DNA of 18,564 nucleotides from Zoogloea sp041911615 (GTDB taxonomy: Bacteria; Pseudomonadota; Gammaproteobacteria; Burkholderiales; Rhodocyclaceae): assembly GCF_041911615.1 (NCBI RefSeq), contig NZ_JAYROR010000102.1, positions 1 to 18,564 of the forward strand, in the 5' to 3' direction. Shown piece after piece: positions 1-7,472 of this stretch (position 1 is the first letter of the stretch; each line of letters begins with the position of its first letter). The translations under genes were made by a program, and so were the position numbers. The notes under the pieces are model-generated. The model made no database searches. It had not been told where the DNA came from and saw only the letters and a list, made by a program, of their open reading frames with translations.

Positions 1-1005
1 CAGGGGGCGTGGCGTCGCGATGGCGGTGGCGACGAGGGCCCGGGCCGCGTCCGACTGGCCCAGGCCGGGCCCCACCGCGATGGCGCCCATCGCCGGATCG
101 GCGAGCAGATCGGCAGCGGTGCGGAACATCAGCTCGGGGCGCAGCAGGTCCACCGCCAGCGCGGCGGGGTCGAGCAGGCCGACGAGCACCCGTCCGGCGC
201 CCAGGTAGGCCGCCGCGCGGCCTGCCAGCAGCGCGGCGCCGACCATGCCGGGGGCGCCGCCGATCAGCGCGGCGTCGCCGTAGCTGCCCTTGTGGCTGTT
301 GTTGCGGCGCGGTCGCAGGTGCGTCGCGAAGAGCGCCGGGGTGATCTCGCGCCCCGGAGCCGGGACGAGGGCTTCGGGGTCGAGGTCGATGGGGTCGAGA
401 TGGCGTTCGCCGCAGTGGTCGGGGCCGTCGAGGGTGAGCAGGCCGGGCTTGAGGGCGATGAAGGTGATCGTGTGGCTGGCCTCGAAGCAGGGGCCGAGGG
501 TGCGACCGGTGTCGGCGTCGAGCCCGCTGGGGATGTCGATGGCAAGGCGTGGGCCGGGATGGGCGTTGAGGCGGTCGATCCAGTCGGCGTAGCGGCCTTC
601 GAGGGGGCGCTGCAGGCCGATGCCGAACAGCGCGTCGACCACCAGCGTCCAGCCGTCGGGGGGCGGGGGCGGCAGGTCGGGAACGGTGCGGCCGCCGGCG
701 GCGATCCAGGCGGCGTGGGCTGCCGCGGCGTCGGCGGGGAGGCGGGCCGGATCGCCGGCGAAGGCGACCCGCACGTCGAGCCCGGCGTCCTTCAGGTGGC
801 GGGCCAGCACGAAGCCGTCGCCGCCGTTGTTGCCCGGGCCGCAGGCGATCAACGCGCGGGCCGGTGCCGGTGCGAGCCGCAGGGCAAGCCTCGCGGCGGC
901 GGCGCCGGCGCGTTCCATCAGCGGCGGCGTGGCGCCGGGCAGGGCGAGGGCTTCGACGTCGCGGATCGCGGCGACGGGGTAGATGGGGCGGGCGGTGGGG
1001 AACAT
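1..1005 (-). CDS. nnr: Bifunctional NAD(P)H-hydrate epimerase / ADP-dependent NAD(P)H-hydrate dehydratase, 5' part (runs off left edge)
   Basis: Repairs NADHX and NADPHX, the hydrated damage forms of NADH and NADPH: the N-terminal epimerase interconverts R and S forms and the C-terminal kinase-like domain dehydrates the S form using ADP. The frame is open from an ATG at 1005 to base 1, giving 335 residues with no stop. Visible motifs are GPGNNGGDG near residue 60, VDALFGIGL near 125 and IPSGLDADTG near 160, all typical of the YjeF N-terminal (NnrE) domain. The NnrD domain then begins with HKGSYGDAALIGG near residue 240, and GPGLGQ follows near 310. The remaining C-terminal part, roughly 150-170 residues by family length, lies outside the window. 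The gene is divergent from urtA and has no evident functional link to urea use. A GGAAA element shortly before the ATG may serve as ribosome binding site. Confidence 0.95.
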   Translation of the reverse strand, partial: MFPTARPIYPVAAIRDVEALALPGATPPLMERAGAAAARLALRLAPAPARALIACGPGNNGGDGFVLARHLKDAGLDVRVAFAGDPARLPADAAAAHAAWIAAGGRTVPDLPPPPPDGWTLVVDALFGIGLQRPLEGRYADWIDRLNAHPGPRLAIDIPSGLDADTGRTLGPCFEASHTITFIALKPGLLTLDGPDHCGERHLDPIDLDPEALVPAPGREITPALFATHLRPRRNNSHKGSYGDAALIGGAPGMVGAALLAGRAAAYLGAGRVLVGLLDPAALAVDLLRPELMFRTAADLLADPAMGAIAVGPGLGQSDAARALVATAIATPRPL

Positions 1006-1035
1006 GGCCGGTTTCCGGGGCGCAGCGGTGAAGCG

Positions 1036-1063
1036 ATTCTAGCCGAGCGGGACACCTACGCAA
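1036..1063 (-). promoter_or_regulatory. Candidate sigma-70 promoter for nnr
   Basis: On the minus strand, TTGCGT (1063-1058) is followed after 16 bp by TAGAAT (1041-1036). The -10 matches 5 of 6 consensus bases and the -35 only 3 of 6. Predicted transcription would start about 25 nt before the nnr ATG. The -35 lies inside the palindrome at 1057-1072. This is a motif-only call. Confidence 0.4.
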
Positions 1064-1072
1064 TCCTGCGTA
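1057..1072. promoter_or_regulatory. Perfect palindrome TACGCA-N4-TGCGTA between nnr and urtA
   Basis: The 16-bp sequence TACGCAATCCTGCGTA is a perfect 6+6 inverted repeat with a 4-bp spacer in the 143-bp divergent gap. It overlaps the proposed nnr -35 and lies about 30 bp upstream of the proposed sigma-54 element of urtA. It has the form of an operator for a dimeric regulator, but I do not recognise the family. Confidence 0.4.
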
Positions 1073-1101
1073 TTTGTGCCGGCCGGTGGGCTCCGTAACC
1101 T

Positions 1102-1117
1102 TGGGGCCATTGCTGCA
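1102..1117 (+). promoter_or_regulatory. Possible sigma-54 (-24/-12) promoter of urtA
   Basis: GG at 1103-1104 and GC at 1115-1116 are separated by exactly 10 bp, in the context TTGGGGCCATTGCTGCA. The invariant dinucleotides and their spacing fit sigma-54, but the flanking bases match the TGGCAC-N5-TTGCA consensus only partly. A start near 1128 would leave a leader of about 20 nt containing the AAGGAG ribosome binding site at 1140-1145. Nitrogen-controlled sigma-54 expression would make sense for urea uptake. No good NtrC dyad is seen just upstream. Confidence 0.35.
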
Positions 1118-1148
1118 CCGCATGAATCCGAACCCACTCAAGGAGCCC

Positions 1149-2411
1149 ATGATGCAAACCCGCCGCACTTTCCTGAAGGCCGCCGTCCTGTCCGCTTCCA
1201 TCGCCGCGATGGGGGGGCTGGCGTCCACCGCCTACGCCGCCGACACGATCAAGGTCGGCATCCTGCACTCGCTGTCGGGCACGATGGCGATCTCCGAGAC
1301 GGCGCTGAAGGAAACCGCGCTGATGACCATCGAGGAGATCAACGCCAAGGGCGGCGTGCTCGGCAAGAAGCTCGAGCCGGTGGTGGTGGACCCGGCCTCC
1401 GACTGGCCGAAGTTTGCCGAGAAGGCCCGCCAGCTGCTGTCCCAGGACAAGGTGGCGGTGACCTTCGGCTGCTGGACCTCGGTGTCCCGCAAGTCGGTGC
1501 TGCCGGTGTACAAGGAGCTCAACGGCCTGCTGTTCTATCCGGTGCAGTACGAGGGTGAAGAGCTTGAGAAGAACGTCTTCTACACCGGCGCGGCGCCCAA
1601 CCAGCAGGCCATCCCGGCGGTGGAATACCTGATGAGCAAGGAAGGCGGCTCGGCCAAGCGCTTCGTGCTGCTGGGCACCGATTATGTGTACCCGCGCACC
1701 ACCAACAAGATCCTGCGCGCCTTCCTGAAGAGCAAGGGCGTGGCTGAGGCCGACATCATGGAGGAGTACACCCCCTTCGGCCATTCGGATTACCAGACCA
1801 TCATCGCCAAGATCAAGAAGTTCGCGGCCGAAGGCAAGAAGACGGCGGTGATCTCGACGATCAACGGCGACTCCAACGTGCCTTTCTACAAGGAACTGGG
1901 CAACGCCGGCCTGAAGGCCAAGGACGTGCCGGTGGTGGCCTTCTCGGTGGGTGAAGAGGAGCTGCGTGGCGTTGATGCCAAGCCGCTGGTGGGCCACCTG
2001 GCCGCGTGGAACTACTTCATGTCGGTGAAGAACCCCGAGAACGACAAGTTCATCAAGATGTACCGCGACTGGGCCAAGAAGGCCAAGCTGCCCAAGGCCG
2101 ACACCGTGGTCACCAACGACCCGATGGAGGCCACCTACGTGGGCATCCACATGTGGGCGCAGGCGGTCGAGAAGGCCAAGAGCACCGACACCGACAAGGT
2201 GATCGCCGCGATGGCCGGCCAGACCTTCGCCGCGCCGTCCGGCTTCACTCTCAAGATGGACGAGACCAACCACCACCTGCACAAGCCGGTGTTCATCGGC
2301 GAGATCAAGGCGGATGGCCAGTTCAACACTGTCTGGAAGACCAAGGGCCCGATCCGCGCCCAGCCGTGGAGCCCGTACATCCCCGGCAACGAAGGCAAGC
2401 AGAAGCTCTGA
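1149..2411 (+). CDS. urtA: Urea ABC transporter, substrate-binding protein UrtA
   Basis: This is the periplasmic urea receptor, delivering urea to UrtBC. The protein has 420 residues. The ATG at 1149 follows AAGGAG at 1140-1145; a second ATG at 1152 is equally possible. The N-terminus carries a twin-arginine-like motif TRRTFLK (residues 4-10), a hydrophobic stretch and an AYA cleavage site near residue 30, so export may be by Tat rather than Sec. The mature part begins ADTIKVGILHSLSGTMAISE, typical of the Peripla_BP_5/UrtA family, and ends WSPYIPGNEGKQKL. The length fits the family. It is first of the five urt genes, and two GC-rich hairpins follow it before urtB, which may favour accumulation of urtA message over permease message. 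Assignment to urea rather than amides rests on the full urt set and the adjacent urease genes. Confidence 0.96.
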   Translation: MMQTRRTFLKAAVLSASIAAMGGLASTAYAADTIKVGILHSLSGTMAISETALKETALMTIEEINAKGGVLGKKLEPVVVDPASDWPKFAEKARQLLSQDKVAVTFGCWTSVSRKSVLPVYKELNGLLFYPVQYEGEELEKNVFYTGAAPNQQAIPAVEYLMSKEGGSAKRFVLLGTDYVYPRTTNKILRAFLKSKGVAEADIMEEYTPFGHSDYQTIIAKIKKFAAEGKKTAVISTINGDSNVPFYKELGNAGLKAKDVPVVAFSVGEEELRGVDAKPLVGHLAAWNYFMSVKNPENDKFIKMYRDWAKKAKLPKADTVVTNDPMEATYVGIHMWAQAVEKAKSTDTDKVIAAMAGQTFAAPSGFTLKMDETNHHLHKPVFIGEIKADGQFNTVWKTKGPIRAQPWSPYIPGNEGKQKL

Positions 2412-2428
2412 GCGCCTAGCCGTGGGCT

Positions 2429-2461
2429 GGCGGGCGGCGGCTTCCGGGCCCGCCGCCCGCC
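2429..2461 (+). other. GC-rich hairpin 1 in the urtA-urtB gap
   Basis: A perfect 12-bp inverted repeat, GGCGGGCGGCGG (2429-2440) and CCGCCGCCCGCC (2450-2461), encloses a 9-nt loop. It begins 17 nt after the urtA stop. No run of T follows, so it is more likely a 3'-end stabiliser, processing barrier or partial attenuator than a full terminator. Confidence 0.6.
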
Positions 2462-2473
2462 CGTGGGGCGAAT

Positions 2474-2490
2474 CGCGCCGCTGCGGCGCG
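2474..2490 (+). other. GC-rich hairpin 2 in the urtA-urtB gap
   Basis: CGCGCCGC (2474-2481) and GCGGCGCG (2483-2490) form a tight hairpin 12 nt after the first one. No T-tract follows. With hairpin 1 it occupies most of the 118-nt gap before urtB. Confidence 0.5.
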
Positions 2491-2529
2491 GCCCCCTCCC
2501 GCACATCCGTCTCTCCCCGGGGGAATGCC

Positions 2530-4137
2530 ATGAAACGACTTTTCCTGACGATCAGCCTGCTTGGCGCCCTGTGGGCCGGCAGCGCGGCGGCCGCGCTCGA
2601 CCCGGCCGTCCTCAAGGGCCTGGCGGCCGACGACTTCGACGCCAGGCAGGCCGCCATCACCCAGCTCGCCGCCGCCGGCGACGCGGACGCCGAACGGGTG
2701 CTCAAGGCGCTCTCGGACGACGCGCTGGCCGTGGCCGGCGGTCGCGTCGTGATCACGACCGGCGGGCAGGTGCTCGATGCCGCCAGCGGTGCCGCGATCA
2801 AGCCGGCCCCGGCCAACCCCGAATCCATCGGCCTCAACAACGCCCTGCGCCAGCAGGTGGATGGCGCCCTCGCGGCGCTGCGTTTGTTCTCGGCCGATCG
2901 CACCGAACGCCTCGCCGCCGCGAAGCTGCTGCTCGCCGACATGGGCGACGGCGCGGCGCTGCTGCCGCTTCTCGACAAGGCCGTGAAGGCCGAGACGGAT
3001 GCCGAGATCAAGCCGATCCTCGCCCAGCTCCACGCCCAGGCCCGCCTCACCAGCCCCGACGCTGCGGTGCGCCTTGCCGCCGTGCAGACCCTGGGTGAAT
3101 CCGCCAGCCCGGCGGTGAAGGCGCTGCTGCTGCCCCTCGTCGAGAAGCAGGGCGACGCCTACGCCGAGCCGGACGACAAGGTGCGCTACGCCGCCCAGAC
3201 CGCGATCAAGGCCATCGAAGGCCGCCTCGCCTGGAGCGAGACCGCCGGCCAGATCTTCACCGGCGTGTCGCTGGGCTCGATCCTGCTGCTGGCGGCCCTA
3301 GGCCTGGCGATCACCTACGGCGTGATGGGCGTCATCAACATGGCCCACGGCGAGCTGCTGATGATCGGCGCCTACTCGGCCTACGCCATGCAGACCCTGT
3401 TCCGCGCGCAGTTTCCGGATTTCGTCGATTACTACCTGGTGGCCGCGGTGCCGGTGGCCTTCTTCGTCGCGGCGCTGGTGGGCATGGCGATGGAGCGCAC
3501 GGTGATTCGTCACCTCTACGGTCGTCCGCTGGAAACCCTGCTCGCCACCTGGGGCCTGTCGCTGGTGCTGATCCAGGCCGCGCGGCTGCTGTTCGGCGCC
3601 CAGAACGTGGAAGTCGCCAACCCGGTGTGGATGTCCGGCGGCGTGCAGATCGCCGAGAACCTTGCGCTGCCCTGGAACCGGCTGGTGATCGTGGCGTTCT
3701 CGGGTTTTGTGCTGCTCTTGGTGTGGCTGATGATGAACAAGACCCGCCTGGGGATGTTCGTCCGCGCCGTGACCCAGAACCGTCCGATGGCCGGCTGCGT
3801 GGGCGTGCCCACCGCGCGCATCGACACCCTGGCCTTCGGCATCGGCTCGGGCATCGCCGGGCTGGGCGGTGTGGCCCTGTCGCAGATCGCCAACGTGGGC
3901 CCGGACATGGGCACCGGCTACATCGTCGATTCCTTCATGGTCGTCGTGCTCGGCGGCGTGGGCCAGCTGGCCGGCGCGGTGTGGGCGGCGCTGGGGCTCG
4001 GCGTGGTCAGCAAGTTCCTCGAAGGCTGGGCCGGCGCGGTGATCGCCAAGATCCTGGTGCTGGTCTTCATCATCATCTTCATCCAGAAGCGTCCGCAGGG
4101 CTTGTTTGCCCTCAAGGGTCGTTTCGTAGAAAACTGA
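2530..4137 (+). CDS. urtB: Urea ABC transporter, permease UrtB with N-terminal periplasmic extension
   Basis: One of two inner-membrane subunits forming the urea channel. The protein has 535 residues. The ATG at 2530 is chosen because it starts a signal-peptide-like sequence, MKRLFLTISLLGALWAGSAA, with a GGGGGA purine stretch just upstream. Residues about 22-235 form an Ala/Leu-rich helical region with HEAT-like repeats, for example DAAVRLAAVQTLG near 178-190 and a related DDKVRYAAQTAIKAIEG near 215-231. The LivH-type permease follows from about residue 240, with ITYGVMGVINMAHGELLMIG and a C-terminal GGVGQLAGAVWAALGLG segment. Core LivH permeases are near 290 residues, so about 240 residues are extra; such long UrtB forms are known in proteobacteria, but the role of the extension is unclear. 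The stop is 10 nt before the urtC start, with GAGGAGG in between. Confidence 0.95.
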   Translation: MKRLFLTISLLGALWAGSAAAALDPAVLKGLAADDFDARQAAITQLAAAGDADAERVLKALSDDALAVAGGRVVITTGGQVLDAASGAAIKPAPANPESIGLNNALRQQVDGALAALRLFSADRTERLAAAKLLLADMGDGAALLPLLDKAVKAETDAEIKPILAQLHAQARLTSPDAAVRLAAVQTLGESASPAVKALLLPLVEKQGDAYAEPDDKVRYAAQTAIKAIEGRLAWSETAGQIFTGVSLGSILLLAALGLAITYGVMGVINMAHGELLMIGAYSAYAMQTLFRAQFPDFVDYYLVAAVPVAFFVAALVGMAMERTVIRHLYGRPLETLLATWGLSLVLIQAARLLFGAQNVEVANPVWMSGGVQIAENLALPWNRLVIVAFSGFVLLLVWLMMNKTRLGMFVRAVTQNRPMAGCVGVPTARIDTLAFGIGSGIAGLGGVALSQIANVGPDMGTGYIVDSFMVVVLGGVGQLAGAVWAALGLGVVSKFLEGWAGAVIAKILVLVFIIIFIQKRPQGLFALKGRFVEN

Positions 4138-4147
4138 GGAGGGCGAC

Positions 4148-5355
4148 ATGCGCACGCCTGCAAGCATCAAACTCGTCGCCGGACTCGGCCCCAAGGGCTG
4201 GCTGGCGGTGGCGATCACCGCGTTGGTGGCCTGGGTGCTGGTGCCCATGGCCCACCTGATGCTGCCCGAGAGCCATCCGCTGCACGTCTCCACCTTCGCC
4301 ATCACCCTGATCGGCAAGATCCTGTGCTACGCCGTGGTGGCGGTGGCGATGGACCTGATCTGGGGCTACGGCGGCATCCTGAGTCTCGGCCACGGGCTGT
4401 TCTTCGCGCTGGGCGGCTACAGCTTCGGCATGTACCTGATGCGCCAGATCGGCCGCGAGGGCAGCTACCAGAGCGACCTGCCGGACTTCATGGTGTTCCT
4501 CGACTGGAAGGAGCTGCCCTGGTACTGGACGGGCTCGGACCACTTCCTGTGGGCGCTGTTCCTGGCGGTGGCGGTGCCCGGCGTGATCGCCTGGATCTTC
4601 GGCTACTTCGCCTTCCGCTCGCGGATCAAGGGCGTGTATTTCTCGATCATCACCCAGGCGCTCACCTACGCGGCGATGCTGTTCTTCTTCCGCAACGAGA
4701 CCGGCTTTGGCGGCAACAACGGCTTCACCGACTTCAAGCGCATCCTGGGCTACTCGATCACCGCCCCCGAGACGCGGCTGGTGCTGTTCGGCCTGTCGGT
4801 GGCGCTCTTGCTGGGCACGCTGATCCTCGGCCGAGTGCTCATCGCCTCGAAGTTCGGCAAGGTGCTCACCGCCATCCGCGACGCCGAGAGCCGGGTGATG
4901 TTCATCGGCTACAACCCGCTGCACTACAAGCTGTTCATCTGGACGCTGTCGGCCATGCTGTGCGGCCTGGCCGGTGCGCTCTACGTGCCGCAAGTGGGCA
5001 TCATCAACCCGTCGGAGATGTCCGTCGCCAACTCCATCGAGATCGCCATCTGGGCGGCGGTGGGCGGGCGCGGCACGCTGATCGGGCCGGTGTTCGGCGC
5101 GGCCATCGTCAATCTGTCGAAGAGCTGGTTCACCACCAGCTTCCCGGAATACTGGCTGTTCTTCCTGGGCCTGCTGTTCATCCTCGTCACCCTCTACCTG
5201 CCCCAGGGCGTGGTGGGCCTGTGGGCGAAGCTGACCCGCCGCGAGGCCCGTACCGCCGCCCCGGCCAAGCCCGAAACCCCCGTCGCGCCGGCTGCCCGCA
5301 GCAGCGAATCCACCGCCGCCAGCCTGCCCGCCGGTGCCGCCAAAGGAGCTTCCGC

Positions 5356-5359
<4 letters not shown>
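4148..5359 (+). CDS. urtC: Urea ABC transporter, permease UrtC
   Basis: Second inner-membrane channel subunit, pairing with UrtB. The protein has 403 residues of the LivM type. The ATG at 4148 is preceded by a strong GAGGAGGG ribosome binding site overlapping the urtB stop. Visible landmarks are a first membrane segment near residues 17-37, the LivM-like DLIWGYGGILSLGHGLFFALGG near 67-90, GFGGNNGFTDF near 186-196, and AVGGRGTLIGPVFGAAIV near 301-318. The last 40 or so residues form a Pro/Ala/Ser-rich hydrophilic tail after KLTRREARTA, probably cytoplasmic and disordered. The gene ends in an ATGA overlap with urtD (ATG 5356-5358, TGA 5357-5359), indicating translational coupling. Confidence 0.96.
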
Positions 5360-6207
<848 letters not shown>

Positions 6208-6352
6208 GAGGGATGAGTGAGGCGTGAGGAGGCCTGATCGCGCCTTGTGCGCTGGCGATTTGCGCTGCAAGGGTTCAGCGCCGCCGGCCCCTCACTCCTG
6301 ACCCCCGGACTCCTCACCGCTCCTTACTCCTGACTCCTCACTCCTCACTGCC
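6208..6352 (+). repeat. Heptamer-repeat island (CTCCTCA / TGAGGAG) between urtD and urtE
   Basis: The urtD-urtE gap holds copies of a 7-bp unit CTCCTNA: CTCCTGA at 6295, CTCCTCA at 6310, then four in tandem at 6320, 6327, 6334 and 6341 (CTCCTTA, CTCCTGA, CTCCTCA, CTCCTCA). The left end, 6208-6232, carries the unit in the opposite orientation (TGAGGAG at 6225-6231 plus variants). The right side is therefore partly complementary to the left and could fold into an imperfect hairpin around a core of about 60 nt. No open frame of note is present. This looks like a dispersed genomic short-sequence repeat that entered an operon gap. Confidence 0.65.
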
Positions 6353-6365
6353 TCTGGAGACCCCC

Positions 6366-7058
6366 ATGCTCACCGTCACCCACCTCAACCAGTACTACGG
6401 CGGCTCCCACATCCTGCGCGACCTCAGCTTCGAGGTGCCGATGGGCAAGGTGACCACGCTGCTTGGCCGCAACGGCGTCGGCAAGACGACCCTGCTCAAG
6501 ACGCTGATGGGCCTGGTGCCCGCCGCCACCGGCAGCATCCAGCTCGGCGGCCAGGACATCACCCGGGCCGCCAGCTACAACCGCGTGCGCGCCGGCATCG
6601 GCTACGTGCCCCAGGGCCGCGAGATCTTCCCGCGCCTCACGGTGGAGGAGAACCTCCAGATGGGCCTCGCCACCCGCCCGGCCAGCAGCCAGGTGCCCAC
6701 GCGCATCTTCGAGATGTTCCCGGTGCTCAAGCAGATGATGAAGCGCCGCGGCGGCGATCTTTCGGGCGGCCAGCAGCAACAGCTCGCCATCGGCCGCGCG
6801 CTGGCCCCGGGGCCCACGCTGCTGATCCTCGACGAGCCCACCGAAGGCATCCAGCCGTCGATCATCAAGGACATCGAGCGCGCCATCCGCGCCCTCGCCG
6901 AAACCGGCGAGATGGCGATCCTGCTGGTGGAGCAGTACTACGACTTCGCCCGCTCGCTGGCCGACCACTACCTGCTGATGGAGCGCGGCGAGATCATCAG
7001 CCGGGGCCGGGGCGACGAGATGGAGGCGAACCGGGTCCGGGAATTGCTATCGGTCTAG
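6366..7058 (+). CDS. urtE: Urea ABC transporter, ATP-binding protein UrtE
   Basis: Second cytoplasmic ATPase (LivF type) of the urea importer. The protein has 230 residues, the usual family length. The ATG at 6366 is preceded by CTGGAG at 6354-6359. Walker A is GRNGVGKT at 34-41, the Q-loop region is GYVPQGREIFPRLTVEENL at 79-97, the signature is LSGGQQQQLAIGRAL at 132-146, and Walker B is LLILDEP at 152-158, followed by TEGIQPSI. Where UrtD has the switch histidine, this protein has LVEQYYDFA, as expected for LivF/UrtE. It is last of the urt genes; the next gene, ureD, starts 411 nt downstream, so urt and ure may be separate transcription units. Confidence 0.96.
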   Translation: MLTVTHLNQYYGGSHILRDLSFEVPMGKVTTLLGRNGVGKTTLLKTLMGLVPAATGSIQLGGQDITRAASYNRVRAGIGYVPQGREIFPRLTVEENLQMGLATRPASSQVPTRIFEMFPVLKQMMKRRGGDLSGGQQQQLAIGRALAPGPTLLILDEPTEGIQPSIIKDIERAIRALAETGEMAILLVEQYYDFARSLADHYLLMERGEIISRGRGDEMEANRVRELLSV

Positions 7059-7157
7059 GCGGAGCCCGCCATGCAGGGGTTGTCGGCGGTCGGCCATCAC
7101 GGGGTGAAAGACTGGGGGCTGGCACCGGCAGCCAGTGCTGGCGCGGCTCCGCACGTT
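7059..7157 (+). other. Gene-free stretch after urtE with short inverted repeats
   Basis: No convincing gene is seen here. GCGGAGCC at 7059-7066, directly after the urtE stop, is a perfect inverted partner of GGCTCCGC at 7145-7152. Inside this pair, CTGGC (7119-7123) can pair with GCCAG (7131-7135) across a 7-nt loop. The structures could mark the end of the urt message, but there is no T-tract and no clear terminator. Confidence 0.35.
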
Positions 7158-7472
7158 TCAGCTCGTCTTGGTGGGGGCATCCGTCGTCCGCTCGCAAATG
7201 CAGTGCGGATGCCCGTTGCTGCACCTGAATGGGGCGCTTGCGCACTTTTTTGGTGCAAATGCGCAGCTCGGCGCTTCGACCGCGCAGCTCACGGCTGCAT
7301 GTCCCGGGTCTCGAACTGTGCGATTGCCCGTTTTGGGTGCATTGTTGAAGCTTGGGCGTGCCGTGTCGCGGCCCTGAAGTCCGTCGTCGCGGTTCCCGGC
7401 CTCATGGGTGCCCCTTGCTGGTGCAGTGCTCCGCCTCGGCGGGGCGTCCGCGTATCTGAAACTGCCGTCATG
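7158..7472 (+). repeat. Degenerate 21-bp-period tandem repeat upstream of ureD
   Basis: Cut into 21-bp units from 7200, the sequence gives 13 aligned units ending at 7472, the last base of the ureD start codon; two weaker units extend to 7158. By my hand count, column 1 is G in 11 of 13 units, column 2 is C in 10, column 6 is T in 10 and column 15 is C in 12. Columns 11, 12 and 14 are mostly G and column 13 mostly T. The 15-base core consensus is about GCAGCTCGGNGGTGC. Units starting at 7263 and 7284 share GCAGCTC exactly. Because 21 is a multiple of 3, a long open frame runs through the array, but its Cys/Trp-rich product does not look like a protein domain. 21 bp equals two helical turns, which suits a protein-binding array. 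Confidence 0.5.
7220..7425. promoter_or_regulatory. Four NtrC-like dyads upstream of ureD
   Basis: Four 17-bp dyads resemble the NtrC consensus TGCACC-N5-GGTGCA: 7220-7236 (TGCACC/GGGGCG, 10 of 12), 7241-7257 (CGCACT/GGTGCA, 10 of 12, 11 if Y is allowed at position 6), 7325-7341 (TGCCCG/GGTGCA, 10 of 12) and 7409-7425 (TGCCCC/GGTGCA, 11 of 12). Their centres are 21, 84 and 84 bp apart, all whole numbers of helical turns. No correctly spaced sigma-54 promoter is seen downstream, which weakens the call. The sites also share the register of the 21-bp repeat, so they are not fully independent observations. Confidence 0.4.

Noticed and set aside
1056..3050. A 664-codon open frame on the minus strand opposite urtA/urtB
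   Set aside because: Composition-driven shadow of two well-supported genes in high-GC DNA; the product has no recognisable domain.
6208..6352. CRISPR-like array
   Set aside because: The units are only 7 bp and contiguous, without spacers of constant length, and no cas genes are present.
7135..7377. An 80-codon plus-strand frame in the urtE-ureD gap
   Set aside because: No ribosome binding site, no recognisable motif, and it overlaps the repeat array in another frame.
7405..7418. A sigma-54-like TGGGTGCCCCTTGC upstream of ureD
   Set aside because: GG and GC are separated by 9 bp rather than the required 10, and it overlaps the fourth NtrC-like dyad.
7071..7469. Extension of ureD upstream to an ATG at 7071, with GGAG before it
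   Set aside because: The frame is open, but the extra 133 residues are Cys/Trp-rich and dominated by the 21-bp repeat, unlike any UreD. Kept only as a note because the open frame may follow from the repeat length being a multiple of 3.
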